NCBI GenBank assembly: GCA_033961575.1
Contig: CM066731.1
Span: 132,797,001-132,861,000, forward strand
Source: Aselliscus stoliczkanus
Taxonomy: Eukaryota > Chordata > Mammalia > Chiroptera > Hipposideridae
DNA length: 64,000 nucleotides
Direction: 5' to 3'
The translations under genes were made by a program, and so were the position numbers. Under the pieces are notes generated by a model. It ran no database searches and was not told the DNA's origin. It saw only the letters and a program-made list of their open reading frames with translations. Below are positions 1-11,830 of this stretch, one piece after another. Position 1 is the stretch's first letter. The number at the start of each line of letters is the position of its first letter.

Positions 1-956
1 ACTAGTTAAGTATGGCTAGATAGAGTTGTATCTTTAAAAAATATATATATTAAAATAGGCTTATTCTTTTTTATCACTTATTTTTAAGTAGTTTAAAAAT
101 CAATTTTTAGAGTCAGAATTCAGAGCTTCTAGGAAGGATGGTTGAGTACATGCACATTACTTAATGCCACTTCCCTGAATCATCTGAAATAGAAAAAAGA
201 AAAAAAAAGGAATAAAAAATAAGAAACAGTAACCTCAATGTTCCATAGGCTACAAATATCTATCAGACACACCCTTAAAGGAAGAAAAAAAAAAAGGCAA
301 GAAAAGGAAAGGAAGAATGTAAGACTATGGTGGCAGGTCACCAGAAAAAAAGACAAATATCTTGGAGTTGATTTAGTGTGCAGTAGAAGAGACATAGGAA
401 TATGGACCATAGCCATGCAGCTGCTGACCACCATTACCTAAGCAGAGCACTCTTGATAATTATTATAAACAAACAAACAAACAAAGTGAAAATGTGTATG
501 TCCCCTGATATTCACCTTGGCCTAAAAGGGCGTAAGAGTTCACTTCTGAGGTGAGAACCTCTTGGGACTACATTCTTCTAAAGACCAAGGGACAAATAAA
601 ATTTAGTGAGGGATGGGAAAATAATAAGCCAAAATTGGAGCTGCTCACCTCACTTAGCACACTAACCATTATTTTCCCCCTGAGCAACTAAAAGATTCAA
701 AAGTGATCAAAAACCAATATTCTCCTGTTATACAATTTAAGTTCCAAGGACAAAGCTAAAACAGTGCCCAGTCATAAAATGAATGATACTTCAGCCTCAC
801 TTTTCATGGGAAATATAGCCATACAAGTATAAGTAATAGAAAGTATCCAGATCACATCTATTTATAAATAATTTTAAGAAAGTAAAAGAGATGAATATAA
901 GTGAAAGGTAGATATCAGACACAGACAATGGGAAGCCTACTGCTCCTGAAAAATCA
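1..956. other. AT-rich non-coding DNA, nothing recognised
   Basis: Short chance frames only, with A-rich tracts and an (AAAC)n tract near 470-485. The overlapping frames around 180-441 are low-complexity K/R- or F/S/L-rich and show no domain or splice context. I see no gene and no repeat that I can name. Confidence 0.6.
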
Positions 957-1103
957 AAAAATATTTTATTTTATTTTATTATTATTATTTTTTTTGAGGG
1001 CAGTGTCACTGGCCCTCATATGTGGGACCTGAACTGGGGCCGCTGGCTTCCCAAGCCAGTGCTTAACCACCACGCCACTCGGCTAGCCCCCAAAAATATT
1101 TTA
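957..1103 (-). mobile_element. Short tRNA-derived SINE (family A), minus strand
   Basis: Read on the minus strand, a tRNA-like head (GGTTAAG and GGTTC-like box regions) is followed by a block ending CACATATGAGGGCCAGTGAC, then ACTGCCCTC and an A-rich tail. The tail appears here as the T-rich tract 969-995. The body is 969-1091 and is flanked by a 12-bp target duplication, AAAAATATTTTA, at 957-968 and 1092-1103. The same family recurs at 19.5, 19.8 and 20.8 kb. A bat tRNA SINE is my best family guess. Confidence 0.85.
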
Positions 1104-2755
1104 AATGAAATATGAAGAACAATCTTTAGGAAATGAAACAAATATGAACTTTTAGAAATAGAAGATCAAGTAAGAGGTAAATAACCAAAGAGATAATGTG
1201 CAGAAGAGATGGGGGAAATATACACAGAAAAAAAAAATGAAAGAATTAGAAGAAAATGTAAGCAATTATAGGAATAAAAACCTTATGAGAAGCTGTGAAA
1301 ATCAGGATTGTTATCAAGGACAGTATTTGAAAAATAAAAGAAGAATTGGATGGAAAATTGCAGATAAAACTTATTCCAGGGAAGTTGGTAGAAGAGCCAG
1401 AAAATGTCTAATCTGTGGAAGCATAGCTGGCATTTGTGAAGAAGAATATAGAACAAATGGAATGAGCAAATAAAGCTAATTTAGAGGAAATCTATACATA
1501 ATTAAATCAGTACATAGAAATGATTTATATGCCAATAAAATTATTAGACAAATATTGAGATGATATATTCTACACAATGGACTAACCTTTAAGGGTAAAT
1601 AATCCTAAAGCATCCAGGAAGAATGATTATATCATGTACACTAGAAGAAAAACATCATGTTGGTAGATTAAAATATATGGAAGAATTTAAAAGATAAATC
1701 ATACTTTAATTTGATAGGTAAAACATGGATTATAAAATGTGTTTTGCCAAAGGTTAAATAGTTTTTAAAATATTGAAATTCTATTTTACTTACCTTACCA
1801 AAAAATGCATTATAAATGGGTTAAAATTACTTTAAAAATTAAGTTGCAAAAGACTTAGGATAAATTAACATTAAACAATTTTGATTGAGTATTTTGTAGG
1901 AGATTGAAATTGGGGACTCTTTAAAACATGGGGTGATAAATAGAAGCTCAAAGTGGAGAAACAGAGCAATTTGATGACAGAATCTTTAAAAATGCTCTAA
2001 ATGATCAAAAGTTCTATAATAACAATTCATTAGGCACACAGAAATTCTCTTTGCCTCATATATGACACAACATTAATTTCACTAGTAAATAAAAGTAAAG
2101 AGTTGAACAAAACAAATGAAAAGTAATGAATAAGTCATGGAAGAAGAAATACAGATCACTGGGCAACATAAAATTATTTAGCACCCTAACCTGGGAGGAT
2201 CTCATGCAAGATTTAGGAGTCAGGCATAGGTGGGACTTACTATTTCTGCCAATGTTTCCTTTTTCAGAATTGGTCACTTGACTCCACCCCAGATGCAGTA
2301 GAACTGCAAAATTCCATATTTCTGTATGCCTGGAATGTAAATACATGTTTTGGTGGTTATATAACTTTTTATGTGTCATTTCATTTTTGGGAAATTTTCC
2401 ACAGTGAATAAGGAGGTACATAACCAATGCTAGATATGGAATTTTTAACTTGATCAATTGAAGTAGTTTTTATTAATGATTAACTACTAAGCCTAAGTAT
2501 TAATATATCCTGGTACACTATTTAGCAATTTCAAAGAAGGCAATGACATAGAATAGAGCCAAGATAATACTAAGAAAAAAAATAATTTCAAAACAGTGTC
2601 TACTATATTATCCCATTAGGATTATAGTGAGCTGGAGAGACTCGTTTGAAAGTTTAGAACTTCTTTTGTATCTTTGATAACATCTCTTCAATGAAAGCGC
2701 TAGTGATTCTTTTGTATAAAATATATATAAAAATTAGCCTCTTTTTTGTCATCAA
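1104..2755. other. AT-rich region, possibly old L1/HAL1-like, unresolved
   Basis: A plus-strand Lys/Glu/Arg-rich frame at 1198-1473 and the A-rich sequence around it resemble decayed LINE ORF1-type DNA, but I cannot align it with confidence. A 133-codon minus-strand frame at 2056-2457 shows no recognisable domain, has no splice-site context and is probably fortuitous. No host gene can be supported. Confidence 0.35.
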
Positions 2756-2759
2756 CACC

Positions 2760-2990
2760 ATCATGAGTATGATAATGACAATCTTAACATTTACACAGTT
2801 AAGTTTTTCATGATGTAAAACACTTTCTTTTAGTTTATTTGAAATTTGTTGGTAGGAAACAAAATATTTTATAATACATGAGGAAGATACTTTTAAACTT
2901 GAGAGAAATAAAATGACCTTCTCAAAGTCACATAGTTACCAACTGGTGATAAGTATCCAGCTTTTTGAGCTTCTAATTTAGGGAACTTTT
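2760..2990 (-). repeat. MIR-type ancient SINE, minus strand
   Basis: The segment CAAAGTCACATAGTTACC followed by a degenerate GGTGATAAGTATCCAGC matches the reverse complement of the MIR core (clipped ACTTGCCCAAGGTCACACAGC-type consensus). The 5' half is heavily diverged, so the left boundary is approximate. Confidence 0.6.
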
Positions 2991-5073
2991 TGAGCAAAGA
3001 ATGATTGTCAGTCATCTATTCTTAGAAGCAGCTGCAAATACCAATTGATTAAAATCTTCAGGTTTTTAGATATTATCACAATCAGAAAGTGTATTTCTGA
3101 AAAAATAAACTCATTAAAAAAACATGAGTGTCAAAAGTATGTATTGATAGCTGAATTAATTGTATCCCCAACCCAACCCAACTACTGGGAAGAGATATAT
3201 AACCTTTCAACTTTTCTAAAGATTGAGTGCTGCTGACTTTATCTTTTTATTTAAAATTGTTCATGTTAGGAGGTACCATGCTGATTATTTTGATGTATTT
3301 CCAACTCTACTAATTACATATCTTTTAGGCAAATCAATTATAATTTAGAGATAAAAACCCTGTGTTTGCCAAGCTCATACTCTGCCATTTTTGAACAATT
3401 TCAGTTATTTCCTAGGTCCATATGTCAGCCTTATCATTCTCTCATTCAGAGCCTTTTAAGCACCCACTCGCAAATGATTATACTTGGTGCTATCAAAGTT
3501 AAAACTTAATGGATCTTACATTTGAGGAATTGAAAGCAGAAGATCAAACAATAACATAGACAGAAAGTTAAGAATTAGAAATATAAGAGGGTGACAAACT
3601 GTTCAACACACACACACACACACACACATACACATACACATGCACAACCCTGCTTTTAACAAAATATAGGTTTTCAGAACATTAGGCTGCAGGTCTAATG
3701 CTGCAAAATGGGGGCTAGGGCCAAGATTTTGATAGTTTGTGTTCCTGATTATAAGCCAAGCTCAACTTGCATGGGATGTTTTTCCTTATGTAACTGTGTC
3801 CTAAGCTATTGCAATCAGTGGCAGATCCGGACAACTATTCATTAACTATTCTAAAGACTAGAAAGATTTCTAGAGATATGATTAGTAGGTAGAATATGCC
3901 TATTACAGTTGCTGAGAGTTTAGTAGTAACTCGGGAGCCTTACAGCTCCAGAGCTGTTTTATTTCCTTTCAGCTCTGCCAAATTCATCCCTCTCCGTGTG
4001 ATCAGCAAATTGCCTCTTATGTCTTGCTCTGTACTTTACTAAATTTGATAATAAGACTATTTCACTTCTAGTTGGGATTTTTGCCGATTACTTAAAAATA
4101 TTATTCCCTGAAAAAAAAAACTTGCTATTTTTAACTACACAATGTTTCATACTTGCATAATTAAGAAAAGTTATTCAGAGACAATTGTCTTGTAATTTTG
4201 CTGCATTTAATAATGCATTTGGGGCAACAGAATTCCCAACGTTGATTAGAAAAGGCTGAGATAGTGATTATTAGCTATTTGTCTTTTTGTTGTTATTTTC
4301 TACCATTGTACATGGAAGATCTTTCTCTAAACAATAATTTTATTTAGATGTTCATTCCCCAGCAAGATTTTAGGGTTATCTTGAATTTAGCCTAGTTTTT
4401 GTGAATTGATTCACAGGCTTGCAGGCAATTCTGGGCCAGGTTATCCAGATATCAGCACTTGCTGTGAAGAAAATGCTGATACATTGAAGAATGAGGTCAA
4501 GGTGTCTCAAAATAGAAATGAATCCAAGCATACATTTTAAAACCTTGCCAGTAATTAAATATTTTTTCCGAACACCCATTTATGTTTTTGGACCATCTTC
4601 TATTGATACCTCTGTTTATGTGAAAGTCAATGTAGAATTAAAACAAAATGGTTTAGTGATTTATTATTATATTATTTTTTCTAATTTATACTAGAGTTTC
4701 TGGTGTTTATTTTAGGTAACATTTAAGTTTATGATTCAGTAATTAATTTTCACATGTATTTGTTATGAATGTTACATAATAATAAAGGGGGTTTTTAAGT
4801 CCTTAGAAGGCAGATGTGTGGGATGTCATCTCTCAGAAATCAATCTATATGGAGTCCAGTCTACAGCAATAGAACTGGTAATGAGGCAGGCAGTGTTACG
4901 GTCTCGTGGATCTGGCATGATGTAAGACATAGATTTTCAGTGAGAGCGATATCATCCCAAAGAGAATATCAATTGGTTCTTGGTGGGAGAGAAGGGTTAA
5001 AAAATATTTTTATTACAATAGGCTATGGCTCTCCAAAGCTTAATCATACCCTACAAAGTTTTATTTCTTAGTA
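2991..5073. other. AT-rich non-coding DNA with a CA microsatellite
   Basis: Apart from the dinucleotide repeat near 3605-3650 I recognise nothing. Frames such as 4376-4579 and 4491-4694 are antiparallel chance frames without start or splice context. Confidence 0.5.
3605..3650 (+). repeat. (CA)n microsatellite
   Basis: About twelve uninterrupted CA units are followed by imperfect TACACA/TGCACA units. Likely polymorphic, but with no functional implication. Confidence 0.95.
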
Positions 5074-5260
5074 CAGGCATACCTCAGAAATATCGCGGTT
5101 AGGTTCTATATCTCTAGACCATCATCATAAAGAAGCAAGTCATAATTTTTTTATTGGTGGAGGGTCTTGGCATCCATTAAAAAAACAAAAAACAAAAAAA
5201 GCAACCCACAGTAGTTGTGGAGTGCAATAACATGAAGCACAATAAACGGAGGTATACCTG
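5074..5260. mobile_element. Tigger-type MITE (pogo/Tc1-mariner, MER2-like)
   Basis: The left end reads CAGGCATACCTCAGAAATAT and the right end AGGTATACCTG, preceded by AAGCACAATAAACG. This matches the terminal inverted repeats of Tigger elements. The expected TA target duplication is present on the left (5072-5073) and is TG on the right. At 187 bp it has no transposase and is a non-autonomous deletion derivative. A poly-A/AAAC-rich centre separates the two ends. Confidence 0.85.
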
Positions 5261-6404
5261 TGTTTAATTTCTCTCTTTCATGGGATTTTCTTGTGTCTTG
5301 TCTGCAACATTGAGTTCTTGGAAGATCCACATATGTTTGAAAGATCATTGCTACAAAGTTATAATGAATATGTGGCTACAACTGGAGAACTTTCAATCAT
5401 TTGCTCAGTCTAGAAGTCCTATCAGGATAGGTAGCTTACAGGTCATTATTGGCTGCCATTGGCTGCCAGTTGGATCTGTTGGTTTATATTTGATTCTCAG
5501 GTTTTTGTGTGTGATTGACTCTGAGAATTAAATAAAACAATAATATATATTTTATTATTATATAACATCAGTCAACCCAGAATTATGTCAACTACTAAAA
5601 ATAAAATGACAAACTATGTAATACCTGAATGACTACCTATAGAGCAGCTAATTAAATGTTCTTTTCTCATATAAAGCAAAAGTTAAAAGTTAAGTTCACT
5701 AAAAGTAATTTTTAAACAATTAATTTAGTTTTTCTAGTGTTTATTTGAATTCTTTGTAAGTTTTAAATTACTAATTTGAAAATTTTTATTATTTGCTATT
5801 ACTATTATGTATTTATATACATTCCATCATTTGCATATATGATTTGATACAATTTCTTTAAGTTAATGAATTACATTAAAAGTTACTCAGCAAAAACAAT
5901 ATTAAGTTATTAACCTTTACGTTTTAAACATTTTAACTTGAATATTTAGTAATTCTTGATCCTGCTTTGAATAAAAAGAGTAAGCTTTTTATCTATTCTT
6001 TTGTATGTGTAAAATCTCCAGAAATTCTCCTAAGTAAGTTGATAATAATAAAAAAAAAAAATGTTGGGAAACGCAGATGTGAAAATACAGGCATGAGGTG
6101 TTAGTTTTAGGTATAGAGAAGGTCTTAGGTAACGAGTTATATATTAGGTCAAAATAAATACTGTACCTATGGAAGAGACAAGGTAGGAATTAGGAGTAAA
6201 AACTACAACTGAATTTCAAGTAAAATAGAAAACATCAACAATGACCTAAAGAGTAAAAGCCTATAAAGCAGACAGAGGTTTTTGTATCAGAATTTAATTA
6301 CTCTGTGTTGATGATTTCAAAATATATAGATCCTAGATCATTTTTCCAAGGTCCAGACTAATCTCAGAGACTTGAATGCCTTAGAAACATTTCAAAATTT
6401 CAGA
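5261..6404. other. AT-rich non-coding DNA, nothing recognised
   Basis: Very AT-rich, with many stops in all frames except a short plus-strand chance frame at 5280-5531. No repeat family recognised. Confidence 0.5.
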
Positions 6405-7295
6405 CTGAACTCTTGTCCTTTTCCCTAACCCCTTCACTGGTTCTTCTCCCGACTTGCTCTTCTCAGTGTTTTGTAAAAGTAGTCAACCAATTGCTTGCGC
6501 TGGGTTATCGAGTCATCTGTGATTCTTTCTGTTGCTTCATTCCCATTTCAAGTTCAGCAGCAAGTATTTTTGTTGTCCAAATACTTGTCTCAAACATCAT
6601 CACATCATTCCTGGTTCCCTAAAAAAAAAAAAGAAGAAAAACAGACTAGCTTCCCTTGTTTTATTTTCATTCCCTTGCCATCATTTCTCCATTAGAGTTA
6701 CCTGAGTACAATTTAATAAAGATTTACTGTTCAAAATGCTTCAATGGTATCCCATTGCAAAGAAAACACATCCTAGTTCCTTACCATGTGCTGTAACTTC
6801 CTTCATCATGTGTCCTTGATAATGTCTACAAGTTTTTACCTTATCACCCCCACGCCGCAGTCAAATGACACTCTTTCAGCTCCTTGCATAAGCCCAGTTC
6901 TTCATTGGTTTAGGGCTTTGGCTCAAGATATTTCCACTGCCTGGAATGTTTTTTCTGCCAGCTTTTTTTGTGGAAATATACGTTTTTTCCCTTGAAGTCT
7001 CAGCCAGAAAGTCACCTCTTGAGAGATCTACCCTTCCAAACTATTATTGACAGAAGTTCCCACCTGCACACCTGCACTCTATAGCCTTATTTTCTCAAAT
7101 TGGCATCCAGTTTGTTCTTTATATCATTTATCATAATTTGTCATTTTTAAATTTGTTTACTTGTTTTTTAATATCTGTTCAACTAAACTGTGAGCTTCAT
7201 GAGAGCAGGATTCTTTTCTGTGGTTCACTTTGCATCACCAGGGCTTAGCTCCAATTGTGCCCCATGTTGGGAAGCCAATGAGTATTTATCAAGAA
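6405..7295 (+). mobile_element. L2 LINE 3' end, plus strand
   Basis: Segments match the L2 3' region in order: an ACTGCCTGGAATG-like motif at about 6935-6950, a GTCACCTC motif around 7010, a TTTGTTTACTTG block near 7150, then CTGTGAGCTTCATGAGAGCA near 7190-7208 and an ACCAGGGCTTAG block. The frames at 6413-6995 lie inside this element and are not host genes. Confidence 0.8.
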
Positions 7296-8226
7296 ATGTC
7301 CTCTCCAGATAAGGACCACAGGATTCATATAATTCTATCTCATAAAATCTTATAGAAAAGAGTTTGGAAGTGTGAGTCCTCATTGACTTATCTGAATTGT
7401 TAGAAGTTGATATATTGAAATCAAGCAGTCCTTGAAACTCTACTTAAAATTTATGGAGGTATCATGCATGATGGAGATAAAAAAGTGTGATGAGCCCTCT
7501 CTAGTTATTTTCTTTTCTGCAAAGTGCAACCATGTAAAAAAGATTTCATTTTACAAAATTTAATATAATGAATTGAGTTCATTATAAAATCTAAAAAATT
7601 ATATTAGTTTGCCTGGTTTCAAGTTATGTCAGTTATGGCTAGTGAAGTTTTATAAAATTTCAAATATCACTTTTTAGTAATCTAAATTAAAATATAGGAT
7701 ATGTGATTAATATGGTGCCTTGGGGCACCTTAGTTATATGAACTCTTTTCTTAGAACGGCTGAAACCAAGGTATCAAGAGAGGCACACACAGCAACAAGT
7801 AAGAAATAGCGGCTTGACCAATAAACATAGAGTGGGGAACATTGGCTTCAATATAAATGCTACAATAAAGTAACGAGGGAAAGTGCTCCAAACAGCAAGT
7901 TTTGATTTGAAATCAAGCGGTTCCTAATATGGACATGGGTAGCGTCAATATGGGTATTTATTTAATCATGATTCCATAGAATGATGCCAGGAGGCCTATG
8001 TCTAAGTTGATTTTGTATCTATACTTTTATTGTTTTTGTTATTTTGCTTTTATGATGGCTGTCATTAAGTAGGAACTTTGATATATTTATTCCAAAGAAA
8101 CATGTTTTGTTTACACTATTGAGAGAATGTTTAACCATGTTGAAAGAAAATAATGTAACCATTTTTTTAATTACCAATTAAAAAAAGAGTACCACAAATT
8201 TTCTTTAAGCTTGAACATTTGTGTAC
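7296..8226. other. Non-coding DNA left of the mariner
   Basis: No open frame of note. No repeat family recognised. Confidence 0.5.
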
Positions 8227-8228
8227 TA

Positions 8229-9516
8229 TTGGGTTGTCAGAAAAGTCATGACACGTGTTTGCAACAGATGGCACTAGTTCATTTTTGGAAGTACTAGAGT
8301 CATTCACATCTATGTTATTGCGATGTTATTTCACAGTTGACAGTTCTAGCTTCATTCTAAAAATAAATTAGCGATTTGGTTAAGTTTTGGAGATTTTACA
8401 ACAAGTTGAAGATGGAAGACCAAACAGACCAAATATGGCATTTTTGCCATATTTTACTGTTTTACTTCCATAAAGGAAAGAACGTGCGTCAAGCTTGTGA
8501 AAAGTTGCAAAAAGTTTACAGTGACAATGCTCTACAAGAACGTCAGTGCCAACGATGGTTCATGAGATTCCGTGCTGGTGATTTTGATCTCAATGATGCT
8601 CCCTGGTCAGGTAGGCCCATTGAAGTTGATGATGACAAAATAAAGGCATTTATTGAGTCAAACCTACGTTACATGACACGAGAGATTGCAGGAACACTGA
8701 ACATCCATCATTCAAGCATTCACGACTACCTGAAGAAGCTGGGATACATAAACAAGCTTGATATTTGGGTTGCGCATGAACTCAAAGAAGCTCATGTGAT
8801 GGCATGTATAAACATCAGCAATATGCTCATTAAACGTGAGGAAAACCATCCTTTTTTGAAGTGACTGATAACTGGTGATGAGAAGCGGATTGTTTACTAC
8901 AATGTGCTGTGCAAACGGTCTTGGTCCCAACGTGATGATTCGCCTCAAAAGATATCGAAAGCAGACATTCATCAGAGGAAGGTTATGCTCTCAGTGTGGT
9001 GGGATTTTAAAGGTGTCATGTTTTTTGAACTCCTACCAAGGAACCAAACAATCCATTCAAATGTGTACTGTCAGCAATTGGACAGTTTGAATGAATCCAT
9101 AATCCAGAAACATCCAGAGCTTGTTAACTGTAAAGGAGTTGTGTTCCATCGCAGCAACGCGAGACCACACACAAGTATGATCCCCCATCAAAAATTATTG
9201 GAATTTGGATGGGATGTGTTGCCACACCCACCATACTCGCCTGACCTAGTGCCATCAGACCTCCACTTGTTTCGCTCTCTTCAAAACTCCTTGTGTGGTA
9301 TAACATTCAATTCAGATGAGGCAGTAAATCAGCACCTTGGTCAGTTTTTTGCAAATAAAGACAGGACCTTCTCTGAACGAGGAATTACGAAGCTCAGGGA
9401 AAGATGGCAAAAGGTTATCGAACAAAATGGGCAACATATCATTGATTGATCTTTGTTCTTTATATAAATAAATGACCTTTGAAAAACATAGATAGACTGC
9501 GTCATGACTTTTCCAA
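8229..9516 (+). mobile_element. Near-complete mariner transposon (family 1, copy 1)
   Basis: This 1,288-bp Tc1/mariner element begins TTGGGTTGTCAGAAAAGTCA at 8229, directly after a TA dinucleotide (8227-8228). It ends within GTCATGACTTTTCC just before another TA (9517-9518). Compared with copy 2 and the MITE at 39.3 kb, the right terminal repeat appears to have lost about 8 bp (the GACAACCC block). It carries one transposase frame (8412-9449) on the plus strand. Length and TA targeting are typical of mariners. The small number of lesions suggests a comparatively young, lineage-specific insertion. Confidence 0.95.
8412..9449 (+). pseudogene. Mariner transposase, one nonsense codon and one lost catalytic Asp
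   Basis: Mariner transposases cut and paste their own element in the nucleus. The N-terminal half binds the terminal repeats through helix-turn-helix motifs and the C-terminal half is a DD34D nuclease. The frame from ATG 8412 runs 345 codons, the family's usual length, and is interrupted only by TGA at 8862-8864. Reading resumes in the same frame as ITGDEK. Visible motifs are RWFMRF and SGRP in the N-terminal half, the first catalytic Asp (codon at 8877), the block WDFKG, and PHPPYSPDL. The expected second Asp of the HDN motif is Ser (HRSN, codon 9153). The third Asp (PSD, codon 9258) lies exactly 34 residues after that position. The TGA could be a CpG-decayed CGA, which is an inference. The product cannot be catalytically active as read. 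An upstream in-frame ATG at 8376 adds 12 residues unlike the family; I prefer 8412. Confidence 0.93.
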
Positions 9517-9518
9517 TA

Positions 9519-10700
9519 GTTGTTATACAAGTATGTTAAAGTCTAGTGAACAATCCTTTCTCATATGTATTTTTAACAGCTACTATTACCTATATTTTAC
9601 AACATATTCAACAATTTCTATAGTTTGTTTATTTTGTTTTAAAAGTAAATATATTATCCATAACAGATAAAAGTCTAAGGAGAAAATAACACTATTTTGT
9701 TGGACTACTGCTACTTAAAAAAATAAAAGGAAGCAAAATTTCCTTGTAGGCTTTCCAATAAAATTATTTTTATTTTATTTTTTAAAGGTTAGAATTCAAA
9801 CATGAGTTACGTTTGAATATCTTTTTCCATAATATAAAATTATTAGTACTTTAAATCTCTAACAAGGAAGCAGTTTAATTCTATGATGAATTATTTTATA
9901 TATGAACACTATTTTAAAAAGTATGTGCACTTACCATTTATTATATAGATAAACATGTATAAATATGAGAATATAAATTTCTCCTAGGATATATTATACA
10001 TACCTCAATATTTCTTAAATCTCTTAGAAACTAAGGAGTCTTTCAGTGAAACTGAGAATTTCCCTGACATTAAGAAAATCAAGAAATCTGCTAATAAAAT
10101 AAATTCACTTGTAAACAGAGGTATAATGTGGCCACTATTTTGGCTATTAATCTGTCTTATTTTCGTTAATTACCTTCTCATTTTTATTTGGCTGCAAGTT
10201 CATGCCCTTTAACTCATCATTTCTAATGACTTTCTGTACCACTCTCCATTCTTAGTATGTTACTTTTTATCTCTTAAAAATCATGTTTGGATTATTTTGC
10301 CTCATCCATTATTTTTTTTTGTAACTTCTCTGTAATATTTTTATAACTGTATTATATCATATCTGAATCTTCTTAAAGGCTAGAGTTATTTTTGGACTTT
10401 TGATCCAACAATTCTTTAATATCTAGTACAATGTTTTATGCAAATTTAAGATGTCATCAGGGCTGTAAGTGACTATCCAAACCTTGTCATTATAGATAGT
10501 CCCACATTTCGCGATGTATTCATTTGTTCATTTTTAGCTGCTTTGAATATTTTTGTTTTATAAAGGACTGAACATGACAGCATTTCCAATAAAACTAATT
10601 GTTCTATAAATCAAATACAGACTCACCCTTTTTGCCCTTAAAAGTCATTTTTGTTCCTTTGGCAAGGTAAAAAGAAATACTTCTCTATATTCTTACATCA
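9519..10700. other. AT-rich non-coding DNA
   Basis: Strongly AT-rich, without extended frames or recognised repeats. Confidence 0.5.
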
Positions 10701-10757
10701 TCAGCAAATATGTTCTCCAGAAAAGCATCTGGGGTAGAAGGAGATAAAGCAGTTTCA

Positions 10758-10796
10758 CTAGGATCCATTCCTGTCCCCCCAAATAAGGACCCAGTC
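10758..10796 (-). CDS. Possible short terminal exon (weak)
   Basis: On the minus strand a pyrimidine tract (CTTCCTTCTTTCTTTTTT) leads into CAG at 10797-10799, a convincing 3' splice site. In the phase left by the upstream candidate exon at 11044-11250, it opens 12 codons followed by TAG at 10758-10760. In another frame the same stretch stays open further, past a second acceptor-like CTTCTACCCCAG. I cannot tell which, if any, is used. Treat this as a pointer, not a call. Confidence 0.2.
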   Translation of the reverse strand, partial: DWVLIWGDRNGS

Positions 10797-11043
10797 CTGA
10801 AAAAAGAAAGAAGGAAGATGACATGATCTATGATAAATGAACCTGTGGGCAAATTTTACATGGACAAATTTGCCTAAATTTTTGCCAAAAGAAAAGTCTT
10901 TATCAAAGAATAATCTTAGCAATGATATCCCTGATTTAGGGTTGCTTATGGTAAACAAGCTACATGAATAAGAACTCCAAGAAGAATTATCATGAAACTC
11001 TGTAGATAATAAAATGGATATGCTTCATAATCTGAACACTTAC

Positions 11044-11250
11044 AACGCTGTATGTTAACATTCCAATCTCGTCAAAAATATGCTCTTTAATGCTGGGCCA
11101 CAGACTGAGGAACTTTTGCAGGAATGAAAGACTTGGAGGTACATATTGGATATTGCAGACTGTTTCCAGCTTTGCCTGAAGTTCTTCGTTGCTTACATGG
11201 TTAAAATGATTAGCAAAGGTTGATTCACATAAGATCTCTTTTGTATGAGT
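11044..11250 (-). CDS. Candidate coding exon of an unidentified gene, minus strand
   Basis: A 207-nt minus-strand segment (69 codons, symmetric phase) lies between an AG acceptor (TTGTTAATCAG, weak pyrimidine tract) and a strong donor, GTAAGTG, at 11043-11037. The open frame extends from 11265 to 10990, past both splice sites. The predicted peptide has a balanced composition, unlike the low-complexity chance frames elsewhere. It contains a Glu/Leu-rich helical part (NEELQAKLETV), YVPPSLSFLQKF, and SLWPSIKEHIFDEIGML. It also keeps CpG dinucleotides. I recognise no family and no repeat. Alternatives are a decayed pseudogene fragment, an exon of a real gene whose other exons lie outside the window, or chance. 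Confidence 0.35.
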
Positions 11251-11830
11251 CTGATTAACAACCAAATTATTTGTGTTAGCTCAGTTGGTGTGATGAATCA
11301 ATTTGTCTTTCAGACTCAAAAAAGAATGGCTAAGACAGTGAATAACTGCTACCCATTTTTATTATGAAATGGGGAAATTATTGAGGCAAATTACAAGGAA
11401 ATATCTCACCAATGAAGTTAGAGGGAAACATTTAGAGCTGGAGGGATTGGCTAGGTGGATTGACAGGGAGCGACATACAATGGAAAAGATAGCAAAAAAA
11501 AAAAATTCTTGACTCTTGCTGACAGGACTGTTGAAAACAAGATCCTTCAATGAACAGGAAATGATAACAATAGGAAAAGCATTAAGACTGAATTTTCCTG
11601 ATGGTGGAAGGTTTCTTTATGGATATGTGGCTATGTGGTGAGGTGTCCTATTCATATACATAATAACACCAATTCACCAGTGTTTAAGTGTAAAACCAGC
11701 CAGGCAGTTTTAGGCAACAGCCATGTAACTAAAAATACCAGAAGTAATTTGTTAAAGAACTTGGGCGTTTTACAGACAAATTCTAGGCAAAGTCTGGTAA
11801 ATTATTTTTGGTACAATGAATGATTAAGGA
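11251..11830. other. Non-coding DNA
   Basis: No feature recognised. Contains an A10 run near 11490-11505. Confidence 0.45.

Noticed and set aside
2056..2457. 133-codon minus-strand frame
   Set aside because: No recognisable domain, start context or splice sites, and a hydrophobic low-complexity C-terminus typical of AT-rich chance frames.
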